From NCBI GenBank assembly GCA_030407005.1, contig JAUDYN010000001.1:3224001-3288000 (forward strand): 64,000 nt of DNA, given 5' to 3'. The notes beneath the pieces were generated by a model. The model ran no database searches, was not told where the DNA came from, and saw only the letters and a program-made list of their open reading frames with translations. Positions 10,485 through 25,147 of this stretch are shown in pieces; position 1 is the first letter of the stretch, and the number at the start of each line of letters is the position of its first letter. Made by a program: the position numbers and the translations under genes. Origin of the DNA: Desarmillaria ectypa (Eukaryota > Basidiomycota > Agaricomycetes > Agaricales > Physalacriaceae).

Positions 10485-12398
10485 CTATTGTTGTCGAGGC
10501 TTCTTATTCGTCTTTGCGCTTGACACCATCGCATCTCGTTTTCTCTTCGGATTCTCGAAGTGAACAGCTTGCAGCGCCTGCAGGGAACCATGTAGAATTC
10601 TCTTCTCTCCCAACCTGACGATGGTCGCGTTTCGTAGATTTAACGAAAGCTCTCCCGAAAGAGCCATTTCGTCATCCTGTTCAACACAAATGTTGGAATC
10701 AATGGTAATGTATGAAACAGGATTAGATCACATTGGACAAATTACCTGAAGATTTGTGGGGTATTGCTGTAACCGTCGGTCCAGCACATCTTTGATGATG
10801 TCTACCGTAGCGGAATCTAATTTGGGTTTAGGCGGTTTGCCCTTGCCCCGCACCTTTCGCCACTCATCCGAAGAGAATGACAAAAGTTTGATCAATGAGA
10901 TCAAAGCCGGCGGTATCTCAAGGTCTGCCTCTATAATGATTATACTATCCAAGACGAAGAATTGAGAAGTGTGAACAACCGAAAAGGTGTGTGAACGTGA
11001 ACTTACTCATCACCGCCCTCTTCCAACCACCATTCTATTCGTTCGTCCGCGGCAACGGACGAGTGATCGTATCGCTTCGACACGACGGCCACTACCAGGT
11101 CCGCTCGAACTTCGACGATGTCGCCCGGATTGCCCTGTCCCCCTGCCGATAAAGGGAGTAAGTCCACATGACCATAACGACGAAGTAATTCCGCGTTTGG
11201 TAAATCGCCATATGTGTTCCACTGACATACACACACACGTCAAGAACTCAAATTCTGGGAACTGTAGAAAAAACCCACGATCTGTTCTCCCTTCATTATG
11301 CACTTCGTGGCAACCATTTTGAGCTTATTTTCTTCATAAAATAGTTTTGCCTGTAATTTGTGTAAACCCATGACAGAACACCTGGTGAAGGGACTTACGT
11401 TCTCTGCTTCGTATCTCGCATTCAAGAGATCAGCTACAGGAACCATGGAGATATCAGACACGTCTTCTTCCTCTTCTTCTTCGTCCTCCTCCGCCACCTC
11501 CTCCCCATGTGCCGTTTCCGGCGAATCACTGTTAGCCGACGCTAGCGGAGCCGGGTCGTCAACATCCATGGAGCTGTTTTGCGCAACGAGCTCGTCATCC
11601 CCAACCTCATCTTCCCATTTTTCGACATTGAAACTCCTTGACAGGATTCGGCTGCCCATAACATGATACTGATGCAAAGAATAGTGCACAGGAATGAACT
11701 CTAGTTGGAATAAATCGGGTCGACTCTGAGAGATATTATTAACAGTCAAGTATCCGAAAGAGCCAAGACCAACCTGAATGGCAGGAAGCACCTTGTCTAT
11801 GTAGTCTTGCTCAGCATCTGCTTTGCCTAGTTTGTCTTAAAGGGCATAATCAGAGAAGCGAATGGGAAACGAACGACCAGACAGACCTACCACTGAAGTT
11901 CCCTTCAGTGCATTCAAGTCCGATTCATCCCAAAACATGGGCGTATTGAATTCAGTGGGCAGGATATCTAATATTACTCTTTCAGATAAGAAAAAATGTT
12001 ATGAATGAGGAATGAACCGAGATAAGGTGCCCACTTGGACGTGTTTCCTTGGGCAGCTTCCCACATCATACAGAGAATTAATCCAGCCCAACTTCGGTCC
12101 AAGTGCCTGCTTTTCCATTCATCAGGCCCAAATTTTTCAGGTAGGTGTGACGTTCGTGTTGATATTATTAGTGATCTCGGTATTGTGAACAATGTATGAC
12201 CTTCCTGCATAGGAAAAAAAATTTGTGGTAGAGATTGTTATGCAAACCGATACTCCATACCGGGATGTCTTGCAGCGCTATGGCTCCGCGCCCTCCTTCA
12301 GAGGGAGGGAATACGTGGAATCCCAAGTGCTGTGTGTCGATGTACCCATTATTGTGTTCGAACCATGAAACGAACGCGTCCAAGTTGGGCGTTGACAT
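10485..12398 (-). CDS. RKM4: SET-domain protein-lysine methyltransferase (SETD6/Rkm4 type)
   Basis: S-adenosylmethionine-dependent lysine methyltransferase of the SETD6/Rkm group, whose fungal members modify ribosomal proteins. The first exon reads MSTPNLDAFVSWFEHNNGY, then GFHVFPPSEGGRGAIALQDIP (the SET-N strand with the G-x-G-x-x-A motif). After a short intron come EGHTLFTIPRSLIIS and WAGLILCMMWE, then LQLEFIPVH-type sequence. A long acidic insert lies just before VPVADLLNARY, the SAM-binding segment that replaces NHS in this group. Next is EQIWNTYGDLPNAELLRRYG, the post-SET Tyr motif. The C-terminal part (LRNATIVRLGEKRILHGSL, then a KRKR-rich tail) resembles the Rubis-substrate-binding domain and a nuclear signal. 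The gene has about eight exons with GT-AG introns. It is divergent from the CRAL-TRIO gene, 137 bp between ATGs. Confidence 0.82.
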
Positions 12399-12535
12399 TG
12401 AAAAGGGAGGATTACGTCATCGCAATCACATGCAAATTGTCGCACTTTGGTGCACTGAGTTACTCTGTTGTCGCCGTCACTGACAACAGGCTTCTCTCCC
12501 GCTACTACTGCTGCTGAGGTCTGCTTGAAAATGCC

Positions 12536-14016
12536 ATGGATATCCATACTCTACTCAAGGCCAACTGCGACAAGCTTCTGGAACAGTATCACGCTAATTT
12601 ACGCGATGTCTGCGCTCTGCAGGAGACGCTGATCAACGATATCCTGCCTTCTGTGTCTGATGAACTCCACCTAGGCGACGTGGAAACTAATTGGGCGAAA
12701 GAATGGCTAAGCGATACCTGTCAGTCAAGTTGGTTCCGCCCATTTAAAACGATACAAACGCTGATTTAACTCCCAGTTTCTATTTTCCATCTATTTCGAG
12801 TGAGAATACCAAACACTTTCCAGAACACATACACTCGGAGCTTACAACCTACTAGAGGAACAACTTTACGAAATCCTTCGCGCTAGAAGCTGTTCGCAAA
12901 AACCTTGTATGGCGGCTGGGCCATGTATGGCCACCGGATCCAGATATATCGACGCGAATCGCTGCCAGTGTCCATTTTCTTCCAGACTATGTTACAGATC
13001 CTCTAGGAAGACCCATCATCGTCCTCAAATTTGTGCCGTTCAACTTCTGCTTGGACGACTACAAAGGAGTCGTCTACCACGCGCTAGAGTGCCTTCGATG
13101 TCACTTGCAAGAAATCAACAGAGACGAAGTAGAAGGGCGTCCTGCTCTGCAGTATGTTCTACTTTTCGACCTCAAGGGCCTTTCCATGCAAAGCATCGTG
13201 GGTATTTCGAACCTGCCGTGACGCAAAGTTTAACAACCCATGTATAGAGCTTTGACCTTGTTTCTTGGCTGTTATACGATGTCATACCACGGTTCCCGGG
13301 AATGCTGTCAGCAGGTACCACAATCAAAACGTTCTTACAACTCGGTGTTTAATATCGCTTATAGTTTTCATGATAAACTTCTCATGGACTCACTCGGGCA
13401 TTTGGAGCGTAGCAAAGTTAGTAGCAAATAAAGTTTAAACTTTTGTACACCTCAACTGACAGCCTACACAGACGCCTTCTCCCGGCCAATGCACTCTCTC
13501 GAGTTTTTTTCCCTAAGCAGGAAGAGCTAATCAGCTACTTCACACCATCGGCTTTACCACAAGGCATTTCATACGGCTAATATGCTTCCTGTACACGAGC
13601 TAACCGCTTTGATAGATTATGGCGGAGTCTTGGAGCCTCTGTCAACTATCTGTGATCGCTCACAAGGAAGACAAATATCTCCTTCGTCTCAGTCAGCGTC
13701 TACCCCAAAAAACACTGATTTATCTCCTATACACGGTCCATTGACCCTTTCACCGACGTCCATGATTAACCCTTTCTTTGGCTATCCAGTCTCTGTGACA
13801 GGAACGTCTGCATCCTTGCACCACGGGCGCCGCCGTAAGCGGGATCTAGCAAAGACCTTGATGTCACTGTTATGGCTCCGATGGCGACGGCAAATCATGG
13901 CTTGTTTTTGGCTGGGGATATTCGCGTTAGCGGTGAGGTTATGGTCTCGCCGATGGCTATTGCGTTCCCCCAAGGGTCTCGCTCTATTGCAGGCGTTCTG
14001 GTCCTCATGTAGTTAG
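12536..14016 (+). CDS. CRAL-TRIO (Sec14-like) lipid-binding protein with hydrophobic C-terminus
   Basis: Sec14-family protein, expected to bind and exchange phosphoinositide or other lipids. The first exon is MDIHTLLKANCDKLLEQYHA. After two introns come SFALEAVRKNLVWRLGHVWP (CRAL-TRIO N-terminal helices) and SVHFLPDYVTDPLGRPIIVL. The lipid-binding core follows: QYVLLFDLKGLSM, then a small exon VSWLLYDVIPRFPGMLSA, then FSWTHSGIWSVAKRLLPANA, SRVFFPKQEELISYF, LPQDYGGVLEPLS. The last part is Ser/Pro-rich and then strongly hydrophobic and basic, near 13880-13965 (ACFWLGIFALAVRLWSRRW). This could anchor the protein in a membrane. The intron at 13564-13615 is GC-AG. Splice sites between 12720 and 12850 were chosen to keep the frame and are the least certain part. 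Confidence 0.8.
13564..13615 (+). other. GC-AG intron in the CRAL-TRIO gene
   Basis: The donor is CCACAAG followed by GCATTT, with a branch-site-like GCTAAC and the acceptor TTTGATAG. Removing these 52 nt joins SALPQ to DYGGVLEPL, the conserved E/D-Y-G-G motif that follows the CRAL-TRIO core. Read through, the frame meets TAA at 13578. No GT donor in the area preserves the motif. Confidence 0.8.
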
Positions 14017-14271
14017 TAACCGCCATAGTCTTTCTTGGCATGCCAAAAACCCATTTATCCTGCCGTCATCAAGTTTCGTCTCTTTATTCCGTATGAACCC
14101 GCAACAAAATTTGGACAATCAACGTTGGGCAAGCAATTAGAGAATTATATTCGTAAGACCGCATTCCCCGACCCCGAGTAGTGAGGGATACGTACAACTC
14201 GTATCGCCAGATCCATAGACTACAGAAAAGTACAATGTATAATACCGCGTGGGGTGATGCCGGATGAGCAT

Positions 14272-15599
14272 TTATAAGAAATACTCCGGAGGCTAGGTGT
14301 TACAAAAATAAAGTCAGTTTCCAAAAAGGCAGAGACATGAGGATGTGATTCACATACTTTACCTCCTGCATTCTGGGCTGCCTGCTGACTCGGTCCATCT
14401 CTTTCGTTCTCGGGTGCGGCTTCGAACACGTTGAAATACATTGACCCTCCCGGCCCGACTTCCAATATACTTGCAGAATTCCCACATCGGTAGCAGTAAT
14501 TAGGTGCGGACCATACCGTCGACAGATGCTTATCGAATAGCGAAGAATAGCCTTCCATGCATAACTGGTGAGCCCGGAGGATATGCGACATGTTGTTGAT
14601 CTCAAGAAACTTGTGGACAACGCCGGATCCAAACGTGTATCCAGCCCCTCTAACGGCCCTTGATTGAGGAATTGAGTCAGAAACGGAAGCATGTTACGCA
14701 CCTTGGAGAGATGGCGAAATCCTCTTTCTCAGGATCGGGATCTGACCAGACAAGGTCAGCCATAGGACCTTCATGGGGTATCTCTATTGCGAAGCGTTAG
14801 TGCACGAATTAGGTGCCGAAGGCTAGCCGCGCACCTCGAAAACGGTCATAGACCTTGATTTGATCTATTGAATGTATGGATGGTGATAGACCTGGAAAAA
14901 TAAAATTAGCCCATCGTGTCCATAATGAATGATGGAAGTTTCTCACCACCGTGTACACAGAATATTCGGTCGTCAATGACCACCGACAGTGTCAGAAAGT
15001 CGAACATGTCGGTGAAGTATGTCCAGACGTGCGAATTGCCATACTTTCGGAGGCATTCGGCGTAGAATCCGTACGTCTGGGAGACGACTGTGAGAAGGGC
15101 ACTCAGGAAAGTTCAACAAGGCCACCGACTTGAGTGACAGCGCGCGATTCATGGTTTCCTCTTATTAACTGGACTCGATCAGGGTATCGTAGCTTCAGAC
15201 ACGTCAATAAAGATATTGTTTCGACACTGAACAGCCCTCGGTCGACGTAGTCGCCTAGAAGAGATGTGAACGGCGAGGCGAAGCAGTATGGGATGCGAAA
15301 CGCACCAAGGAAGAGATAATTTGTGTTGGGTGCATATCCACCTATTCGGAATATTTCTACAAGGTCATAGAACTGACTTTTCATAACCAATCAAAGGTCG
15401 GAATCAGGCAAAGGTAATGCACAGTAACTCACCCGTGGATATCCCCCACGACAGTTACGGGTGCACTGACATGTACTACATTGGATTCCCGCATCAGGAC
15501 CTCCTTTGTTTTCTCACATATTTCTCTCAGCAACGCCTCGTGCAGGGGCTGTTTTCGCAGCAGCTGTTCTATGCACGCATCCAGGTCAAAGGGTGCCAT
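14272..15599 (-). CDS. PPG1: PP2A-like serine/threonine phosphatase catalytic subunit Ppg1
   Basis: Metallophosphatase of the PP2A/PP4/PP6 group. The core motifs are all present: VTVVGDIHG (GDxHG), FLGDYVDRG (GDxxDRG), RGNHESR (GNHE), FCVHGGLSPS and [12 protein letters not shown]. The assignment to Ppg1 rather than PP4 or PP6 rests on [18 protein letters not shown] and on [13 protein letters not shown] near the end, which match the yeast Ppg1 pattern. The C-terminus reads P-P-E-Y-F-L, the YFL tail that is carboxymethylated in PP2A-type enzymes; it is encoded by a separate tiny last exon. The start is M-A-P-F-D-L-D at 15599. The gene has about seven exons, all with GT-AG introns. Ppg1 works with Far/STRIPAK-like complexes and glycogen control in yeast. 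Confidence 0.9.
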
Positions 15600-17315
15600 G
15601 AAATGAAAATGTGCATCTTGTCTCCAAATGCGGGAGATGGATGACTGCAGTATTTGCTCATGCTTGCCATCAGCCTCTCCCTTCTCCTCGAACCTTCCCC
15701 CAAACTTCCCCACCCTGACCGACCGGTGCTAGGACGGCGTTGCAATTGACCGTTGTTCGCAGAAAAATCAAACTGTTAGGTCGAGTCTTCAAGGGATGCC
15801 TTGGCATGGCTTCAAATTCCCATTCACCTTTTTTTTTGCTTCGACGTGCTCCCGAAATTCGGTATGGGAACTTTTTGCGCCTCGTTGCGGGACGCAAGTA
15901 GTACTGAATTAGGTACTCTTTTCAGGCGTTGCCGGCCGGGCCCATGGGGGAATTCTATCCTGCTACCTGCCATTTCTTGGAGTGCTTCGATCTTTGAAGC
16001 AACCGAGAATTGATCGCGATTTTTTCGGGTGCAATCGGCAACTTTCAACTGCGTTATGTATGATGGCCCTTGGACTTGCTCTGAAGGAGAACCAGGCTTG
16101 CATTCTTAATGCCTTTCTCACCTTTTTGTGATTTGATGAGGTAATGTCCTGTTTTCACTGTTCAATTTGTAGGACAGCGACGACAACAGATCTTTCAGGT
16201 GTAATTAATTCTTGCCCTTGCTATGAGTCCCCGAGTCGTGACAACAGGATTATCCGTCCTAATCATAGTATTTCATTCGCGAAACATTTATTCTTCGTGG
16301 GCGGAAACAACATGAAGGCCGGATCCACGCGATTGTACCTACCCTTATACCGGATTGTCGTCACTTGTCTTCTAAGCACTCCAAAATATCTGCACTGCAT
16401 CAGAGCAAGGCTACACTATGAATCTTAGTGTATGTGACATCGAATCTTGCATCTGCGGAAGACGCCTGGCCTCACCTTCTTGCCTTGTCGGGTACAAGTT
16501 ATTTTCGTGGACACTCATGCTCTTACGGCGCGTGTTTAGTCTCATTTCGCCTCGACATACATAATCTTCCACGATAATCGGGAGGCTCGAGCTGTGAAGC
16601 ACTCTATTCTGCAGGGTTCGTACACATTTTCAACTCAGACCCTTCTCATTTTATATGTCTTTGTATCCACCGCAGGCCATCATTCGGCCATCTATGCATC
16701 GGCGAGTGCGTTAAGCACCCTCATTTGTCTATTATGGGAATGGGGTCCTCATCCGCTTCCTCGGTGCCTGTTCCCACAGCCGTCATTTGCATCGTAGTGC
16801 CAAGGCAAATGACAACAGGTAGACCTTTATCTGTTATAATCGACAGTGTACGGGAACTACTATATCGGCTATCAAGTGACACGTTATTGGAATTAACAAG
16901 GCACAGTTCCGAAATAGCACGTTCAGTGATTCCAAATGGGGTCATCGAGGACACTGTGTAGCTACAGATTATGAAGTATATCCTTTGAATACTATCTTAT
17001 GCCAGATTTCAGGCGATATTCTTCTTCTAACAAGACATCTCATTCGCTGACCGTCTTCTTTTTTCATTTAGGGCGTCCTGGTAAGTTCCGGGTACTTGAC
17101 TACCACGGATGCACGTATCCGAAATTCATCGTCTCCGTTCGGTACCATAGGTATCAACCAATTATTTGGTAACTCTAATTCGACACAGAATCCAAAAGCG
17201 GAAATAACCCTTGCCTCCCTCCGGCCTATTAAACCTCGGTGTAGGATCGACCGTTCACGCTTAAGTACCTTCACGCCTCCGCCACTCACTTGCACCTGTC
17301 GTCATCATCGCCAAA
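15600..17315. other. Divergent intergenic region (PPG1 / C2H2 regulator)
   Basis: 1.7 kb between opposing start codons. No conserved protein is visible. Pyrimidine-rich stretches at about 17040-17070 and 17270-17310 precede the zinc-finger start, as is common for fungal promoters and leaders. A long regulatory region is plausible for a transcription factor gene. Confidence 0.45.
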
Positions 17316-18197
17316 ATGTACAGTCAACCGCGTACTCAGTCTTCAGACACTCGTTATACGCTCAATGGCTATTCCTCCGCTGACCATGAGGTCCCCGTTG
17401 ACAGCAATGCAGCCTACTCCATGAACGGCTCCTACTACGACCAGCAGAATGGTGTTGGTCAGTATTCTGCCGCGTCCTCTGTCCCTTTGGGTATGTTGCT
17501 CGTTGTTTTGTCGCCGCCGCGTCGCCAATGCCTTTGCAGACAGCCAGGAGCCGTATATGTCATCCGGGGTGATGTCCGGACATCGGTATGCGCGTGATAC
17601 GTCGTACTCCCCCACAACGGGCGGCTACATTTCCCAGGAATACGAAGGCGCGACCAACTACAATTATTCCCAGCAGTCTCTCCCTCCATCCTCACAATTC
17701 ATCCCGACGCCCTCTGAAATGGCTCACTATTCGCAACCCGGAAGCCCCACCCATCCCCGGAGCCCCGACAGCATGTATTCCAGTGCCCCCTACTCGCGAC
17801 ACGCCCACTACCAGTCTCGCGCCCCCACTACTACCAGTCGATCCCGTTCTGGGTCAAACTCCCTCGCCCACTACCGTCATGGTCACCACAGCCCCAACCT
17901 CTCTCCTCACGTACCGCACCGGACACCCGCTGCTGCCCCGGGAATTGTGGCTCCCGAGCGTTTCGTATGCCAGATTTGCAAAAAATCTTTCTCCCGGTCG
18001 CATGACAGAAAGAGGCACCATGTTGGACAGCATCTTGATTCTCATGCTCGGCCAGTCTGTCCCAACTGCCACAAAGATTTCAGTCGGTATGTGTGGTGAT
18101 TAGGCTGTTCTAATTTTCCGTCTCATCGACCCTTCACAGACCTGACTCGTTGAAAAGACATAGAGACAACGGCTGCGACGAGTCTGTCACTTCATGA
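17316..18197 (+). CDS. C2H2 zinc-finger transcription factor
   Basis: Three exons (17316-17490, 17540-18086, 18140-18197) give 259 residues. The N-terminal two thirds are low-complexity and rich in Ser, Tyr, Pro and His, typical of a disordered activation region. Two adjacent zinc fingers end the protein. The first is FVCQICKKSFSRSHDRKRH followed by HVGQH, a normal C2H2 finger. The second is VCPNCHKDFSRPDSLKRH then RDNGC, where the last ligand is Cys (C2HC). The last intron interrupts the second finger between R and P-D-S-L, and both splice sites are canonical. The SRSHDRKRH and RPDSLKRH helices resemble fungal regulators that bind GC-rich sites. No specific ortholog is recognised. It is divergent from PPG1 and convergent with CWC24. 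Confidence 0.82.
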
Positions 18198-19289
18198 TGA
18201 TCACGTTCTGGGCTCTATGTTATTGTACTTTTTTTCTTGCATCACGTCGACTTCTGCGAACTCGATCGTGTCTCTCCTCTACTTACTATATCATACTTAC
18301 TCCTTTTACTTACATATATCTTTAGAACTATCGCGGAGTTGGAAATTGTTGTCATATATCGCATTTGCTTTCCGTCATTGAAATCACAAATACATTATAC
18401 AAGGTTTCAATGGAGTCAGATCCGAAAACGTGTTGTTACTTAGAATATCCACTTTTGCATTCCACACTGATCCCCGTGTATGCTCCCTTGGCGTATGATC
18501 AATGATGTATTGCTTCGAGGGAGAGCGTTGTCATTCTCCAATTTACCTCTTAGTACGGTGCCGATTTTGGCTTGACTTCTCCGATCGCATCAAACACGTT
18601 CGCAATTTTTGTCCATACAAGCGGTCCACTGCCAGGGTTGGGGGGCAGAACTCACTTCACTGGTCAACCTGTCAAGAGGTGCAGGCAAGAAAAGTCGACG
18701 TATAGCCGCAATTCGTGTTGACGCATTGACGCGCCTTAAGAACACACATGGAGGTATAACGAAAATATAGGGACTTAGGCGCCCGCAGCACTTCGTGCCA
18801 TTCGATGAGATCCTTCCAAGTTCCTACGGAATTACAGGGCCACGGGTTTTTCAAGGCACGCAAAATCAAATGATCTACACAAGTACTAAGTTGTGGTAGC
18901 CCAGTCTACCGCCTGTTAACGTTGGCAGGAGAAGGAAAGTAAGTTTCCGTGGATCAGGGCGAGGAGATAGCCGATGTCAAGACCCAGAGGTATGTTCCCC
19001 CAACAATATGGATTCGATGGCAATTGGGCGATGGTCGTTGCCCTGGAATTCGCTGGTCCCTCAACCTGAACAATGAAACCAAATAAAACCTTGTACGAGG
19101 CGAGAAGGGTAGGTCGGAGATGGTTAACGTTGTGACGCACCGTGATTCTGTGACCTTGAACACGGGAACACAATTTGATTTGGTGACCTGATGAAATCTG
19201 AAATGCAAGCAATATTCGTGAACATGAATGCTAAGTCGTGTTATTTCCAACACAGTTACATACCCGCTTCCTCGGCTAGTGGGGGGATC
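18198..19289. other. Convergent intergenic region
   Basis: About 1.1 kb between the 3' ends of the C2H2 gene and CWC24. AT-rich 3' UTR-like sequence follows the C2H2 stop to about 18480. Antisense open stretches at 18954-19253 show no family motif. Nothing else is supported. Confidence 0.4.
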
Positions 19290-21983
<2,694 letters not shown>

Positions 21984-22853
21984 ATGGTCGCACCCAACCT
22001 GCAAGGGCTAAACATCGTACACCCAGTGCAGAATTTAGATTCACAGGACCTCCTACCCGGACACCCTTACCCTGACCTCTCTGCTCAGTTGGACTTGTGG
22101 ACCAACCTGCCGTTCGACTCGGAGGAGAGCCCGGTTCTGTCGGGCAATGAGTCCAAATACGCTAAGAAGATGGTAGGAGAGGAGGAGGAGGATAGGCTAC
22201 GCGACGGACCGAAGAGCGCTGCTATCCATGACGGTCACATTAACGTTGTGACCGGCACCACCGTCGCCAACAGCCAACAGCATCAACAAGTTCCAGGACC
22301 TGCATTTGACTTGAACTCATTCTTAGCTGGGTTCAACGTCGATCCATTCAATGCTACCCAGCCTGTACAGAATCAAATCCCCCATACGAACGCTATCACC
22401 CCTTCTCTCGCCCAGCTGCTACTCTTCCACTCGGCTGCGAATGGGCCCCAGTCTACTCCCAAAGCACCTGCTGCTCTCAGCGAGAAGTCGCCACATGAGG
22501 ACTTGGCTCAGCCTCTGGCCAAGCGCGCGCGCACCCGTAGAACTTCCGTGTCGACGGTAGACTCGCCTGTAGAAAGCAACCCACTCTCTGCCTCTGAGGA
22601 CAAGCGCCGTCGCAACACCGCTGCTAGTGCGCGGTTCCGTTTGAAGAAGAAGGAACGGGAGGCGGCGTTAGAGGGTAAAGCAAAAGAGCTTGAGGCGAGA
22701 GTTAATGAATTAGAGCGGGAGTGCGAAGGCTTGAGGCGCGAAAATGGCTGGTTGAAGGGACTTGTAGTGGGCGTAACAGGCGCCGCACAGGGGACAACGG
22801 TTGGAGGCGCTCCATCGACAGTCACTGGTAAGCGATCCAGAGACGGAGCATAG
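21984..22853 (+). CDS. bZIP transcription factor (Cys-3/Zip1-like)
   Basis: Single-exon gene of 289 codons. The C-terminal bZIP has the basic region DKRRRNTAASARFRLKKKER, with the invariant Asn and Arg in N-T-A-A-S-A-R. It is followed at once by a leucine zipper with Leu at five heptad positions (A-L-E-G, K-E-L-E, N-E-L-E, E-G-L-R, G-W-L-K). This basic region with R-N-T-A-A-S-A-R-F-R and the W-L-K-G-L end of the zipper resembles the fungal Cys-3/MetR/Zip1 group that controls sulfur or metal responses. The N-terminal part is acidic and Pro/Gln-rich, likely an activation domain. A basic patch AKRARTRR just before the bZIP may be a nuclear signal. The ATG at 21984 is the first in frame after the TATA-like site. 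Confidence 0.85.
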   Translation: MVAPNLQGLNIVHPVQNLDSQDLLPGHPYPDLSAQLDLWTNLPFDSEESPVLSGNESKYAKKMVGEEEEDRLRDGPKSAAIHDGHINVVTGTTVANSQQHQQVPGPAFDLNSFLAGFNVDPFNATQPVQNQIPHTNAITPSLAQLLLFHSAANGPQSTPKAPAALSEKSPHEDLAQPLAKRARTRRTSVSTVDSPVESNPLSASEDKRRRNTAASARFRLKKKEREAALEGKAKELEARVNELERECEGLRRENGWLKGLVVGVTGAAQGTTVGGAPSTVTGKRSRDGA

Positions 22854-23666
22854 CGCTTTTGAAGGATACTTTTCGGGATTGCGCCATTTTCCTCACAATT
22901 GTTCGTTAACATCGTCCGGAGATTCGGTCCGTTGTGACTAAATTTATCGCCTTCATTCCGTCAGCGTTCCATTTTTTGATTATGAAGCTTCACGTATTGC
23001 TTACTTTTCATGAGATATTCCTCTTCTTCCCCTCCAACTCCATCTGTAGCACAATCACCTAGGCGAGCAGAGTAGACAAAAAAAAAACGTCAAATGTATT
23101 AATTGCGCCATTGAGAAGAACAATTTCCCATGTTTCTAGTGTTCCATGAGTAAATCAATCAATGATAAGGTAACATAGCATGCACCGATATACGTACTCG
23201 TCGGGTATGATGACGCTACAGCGCTTCAGCAATAATTAATAATTAGCCGCCCTGTATTAGGTGGCGTCGTGTTTACCTACGAGTACCCCGAGGGAAATTT
23301 CTAACGCTGCTTCGTTTGTTGTGTACCCTTGTAGATCCATACTTCTACCGTTACAAGTGCCTTGCAACTTGAATGCCAGTTGGTAAGGATTCAATTAGAA
23401 GTCATATACTCATTTCGTCATTCCTGTGATGGAAATGGAAACAGTTCATAGCCATTGACAGCGCTTTTCTTTTCACAAAAACTCAACTGCGCCTCTCCCT
23501 TCTTGCTACACAGGCGGCGCTCAGGGATGGTCTGACGTCATCAGTAGGACAGCCCCTAACTCCTGAAAGCCGGAACCCTCTCGATCAAACACAACCACAC
23601 AATCTTTCCCCCCGCCAGCCGCCCAGCTTTGAATGGGGAGCTTTCTGTAACCCTGCTGCCTCCGAC
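22854..23666. other. Intergenic region (bZIP / LysM gene)
   Basis: 0.8 kb between tandem plus-strand genes, containing the bZIP 3' UTR and the LysM promoter. A run of nine A lies near 23080. A CT-rich stretch precedes the LysM start. No coding evidence. Confidence 0.4.
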
Positions 23667-25147
23667 ATGCAAGTACCATTCGACAATGGTATGAACAGCA
23701 GTGGGATCACCTTTAACCCTTTCGCTGAGGACGACTCACCCTTGACGACGCCGCTTGTCGATGATAGTTTCGCTTCACAAGACCTTGAGAGCCACCGACC
23801 GAAACTGCGACGTGGTTCTGGTTCAGACTACACATCGGCGAGTACAAGTAGTAGTACCTTAAGCCTATTTACCGACAACAGGCGGAACGGACATGTGCGA
23901 GCACAAACCGAAATTCTTACTACGCAGCATCCGTTGAGATACAGTGGGTCGGCGCCAAGTCCCAGTGACGCCAACATTACTCGGCCCACGTTGACGCGCA
24001 GGATTAATGTCGGATCTCTAGTAGACGTCTCCGTCAATGGTTCCCAGGAAGACGTTGTCGAGAGCGAGGTTGAAGAACCGGACCAAAAGGTGGTATTGGT
24101 TCATGAGGTTCGTTCGTTTCGATATCACACAGAAGGGTTAATTAATTCGCCAAATTCCAGGTTTCTGCAAAGGACTCATTAGCAGGCGTATCCCTAAAGT
24201 ACGGGATTAGCCTGGCGGATTTACGGCGCTCAAATCATCTTTGGACGTCTGATTCGATACATTTGAGAAAGGTGCTCTACATACCTCTTGATAAATGTTC
24301 TCGGTCTCAGGATCTCGTCACGACCGGCGAACTGTCCGATATTCCGTTGATGTCTGCTGCTTCGGATGCCACTGATTCAAATGGCTACAGACCAGACCTT
24401 TCAATCCTAAATCGTCATGCAACTGCCAATGGTCATGATACAAATACGAAGCACCATACCATTGCTGGTAAATCACCCTCGCTGAAACTTCGCCGAGTTC
24501 CAATTTCCCAATTGTCGTTCTTCCCCCCTTCCGCGTCGAAACCAAATCCTCCGAACCGATCAACGAAACCCCTTTCCACGATTTCATCTCGTCCATCTAT
24601 CCATACCCGATATACCTCTTCTCCTCCCAATTCTCTGGGCACACTATTAACAGCTTTATCTATTCCTGCATCCACACGTGATACCATTATTTCCCGGCTG
24701 TCTTTAGACAGCAGTACTAGTTCCAGCTATTCTGATCGCGACAGAGAGGCTGAAGACGGCGAGAGACTCGAATTGGACGATGTCCCTATCGAGCGCAGGC
24801 GATACGCCTCTGAAGACGGAATTTTATCTCATTACCAAATGACGCCTAGACCACCATACCGAACAACTAAGGGTATCATGTCATCGTCCCCTCCTCCCTC
24901 TCCTACGCGAATCAGAGGCGGCATAACGACAGAGAGCATTCGTTCTCGGAGCTACCATCCGTTGCTCAGTTCTACTGTTCATGTCCGCAATGTGCAATTG
25001 GAGCCTTCGCCTGGAATGCAACTTCCAATACATGATGCAATTTACCAACCGAAGTCTTCGTGCCGACCGAACAGTCGAGGGAAACCCAGACGTCGTTTAG
25101 CTTCCGTAGACTTCGACGTCGAACCAGATGCATTGATAGATGTGTGA
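23667..25147 (+). CDS. LysM-domain protein without signal peptide
   Basis: Two exons joined by an intron at about 24109-24160 (donor GTTCGT, acceptor TTCCAG). The N-terminal ~150 residues are Ser/Thr-rich and acidic (FNPFAEDDSPLTTPLVDDSF). The splice creates a LysM fold: VLVHEVSAKDSLAGVSLKYG, ISLADLRRSNHLWTSDSIHL, RKVLYIPLD. The rest is Ser/Pro-rich, with SKPNPPNRSTKPLS and SLGTLLTALSIPASTRDTI as local features, and ends with RRRLASVDFDVEPDALIDV. No N-terminal signal peptide or membrane segment is visible, so this looks like an intracellular LysM protein similar in layout to eukaryotic LysMD1/LysMD2-type proteins, rather than a secreted chitin-binding effector. Its function is unknown. Confidence 0.75.

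Noticed and set aside
11358..11666. Ser-rich open frame on the plus strand
   Set aside because: It is the antisense shadow of the acidic Glu/Asp insert of the SET-domain gene.
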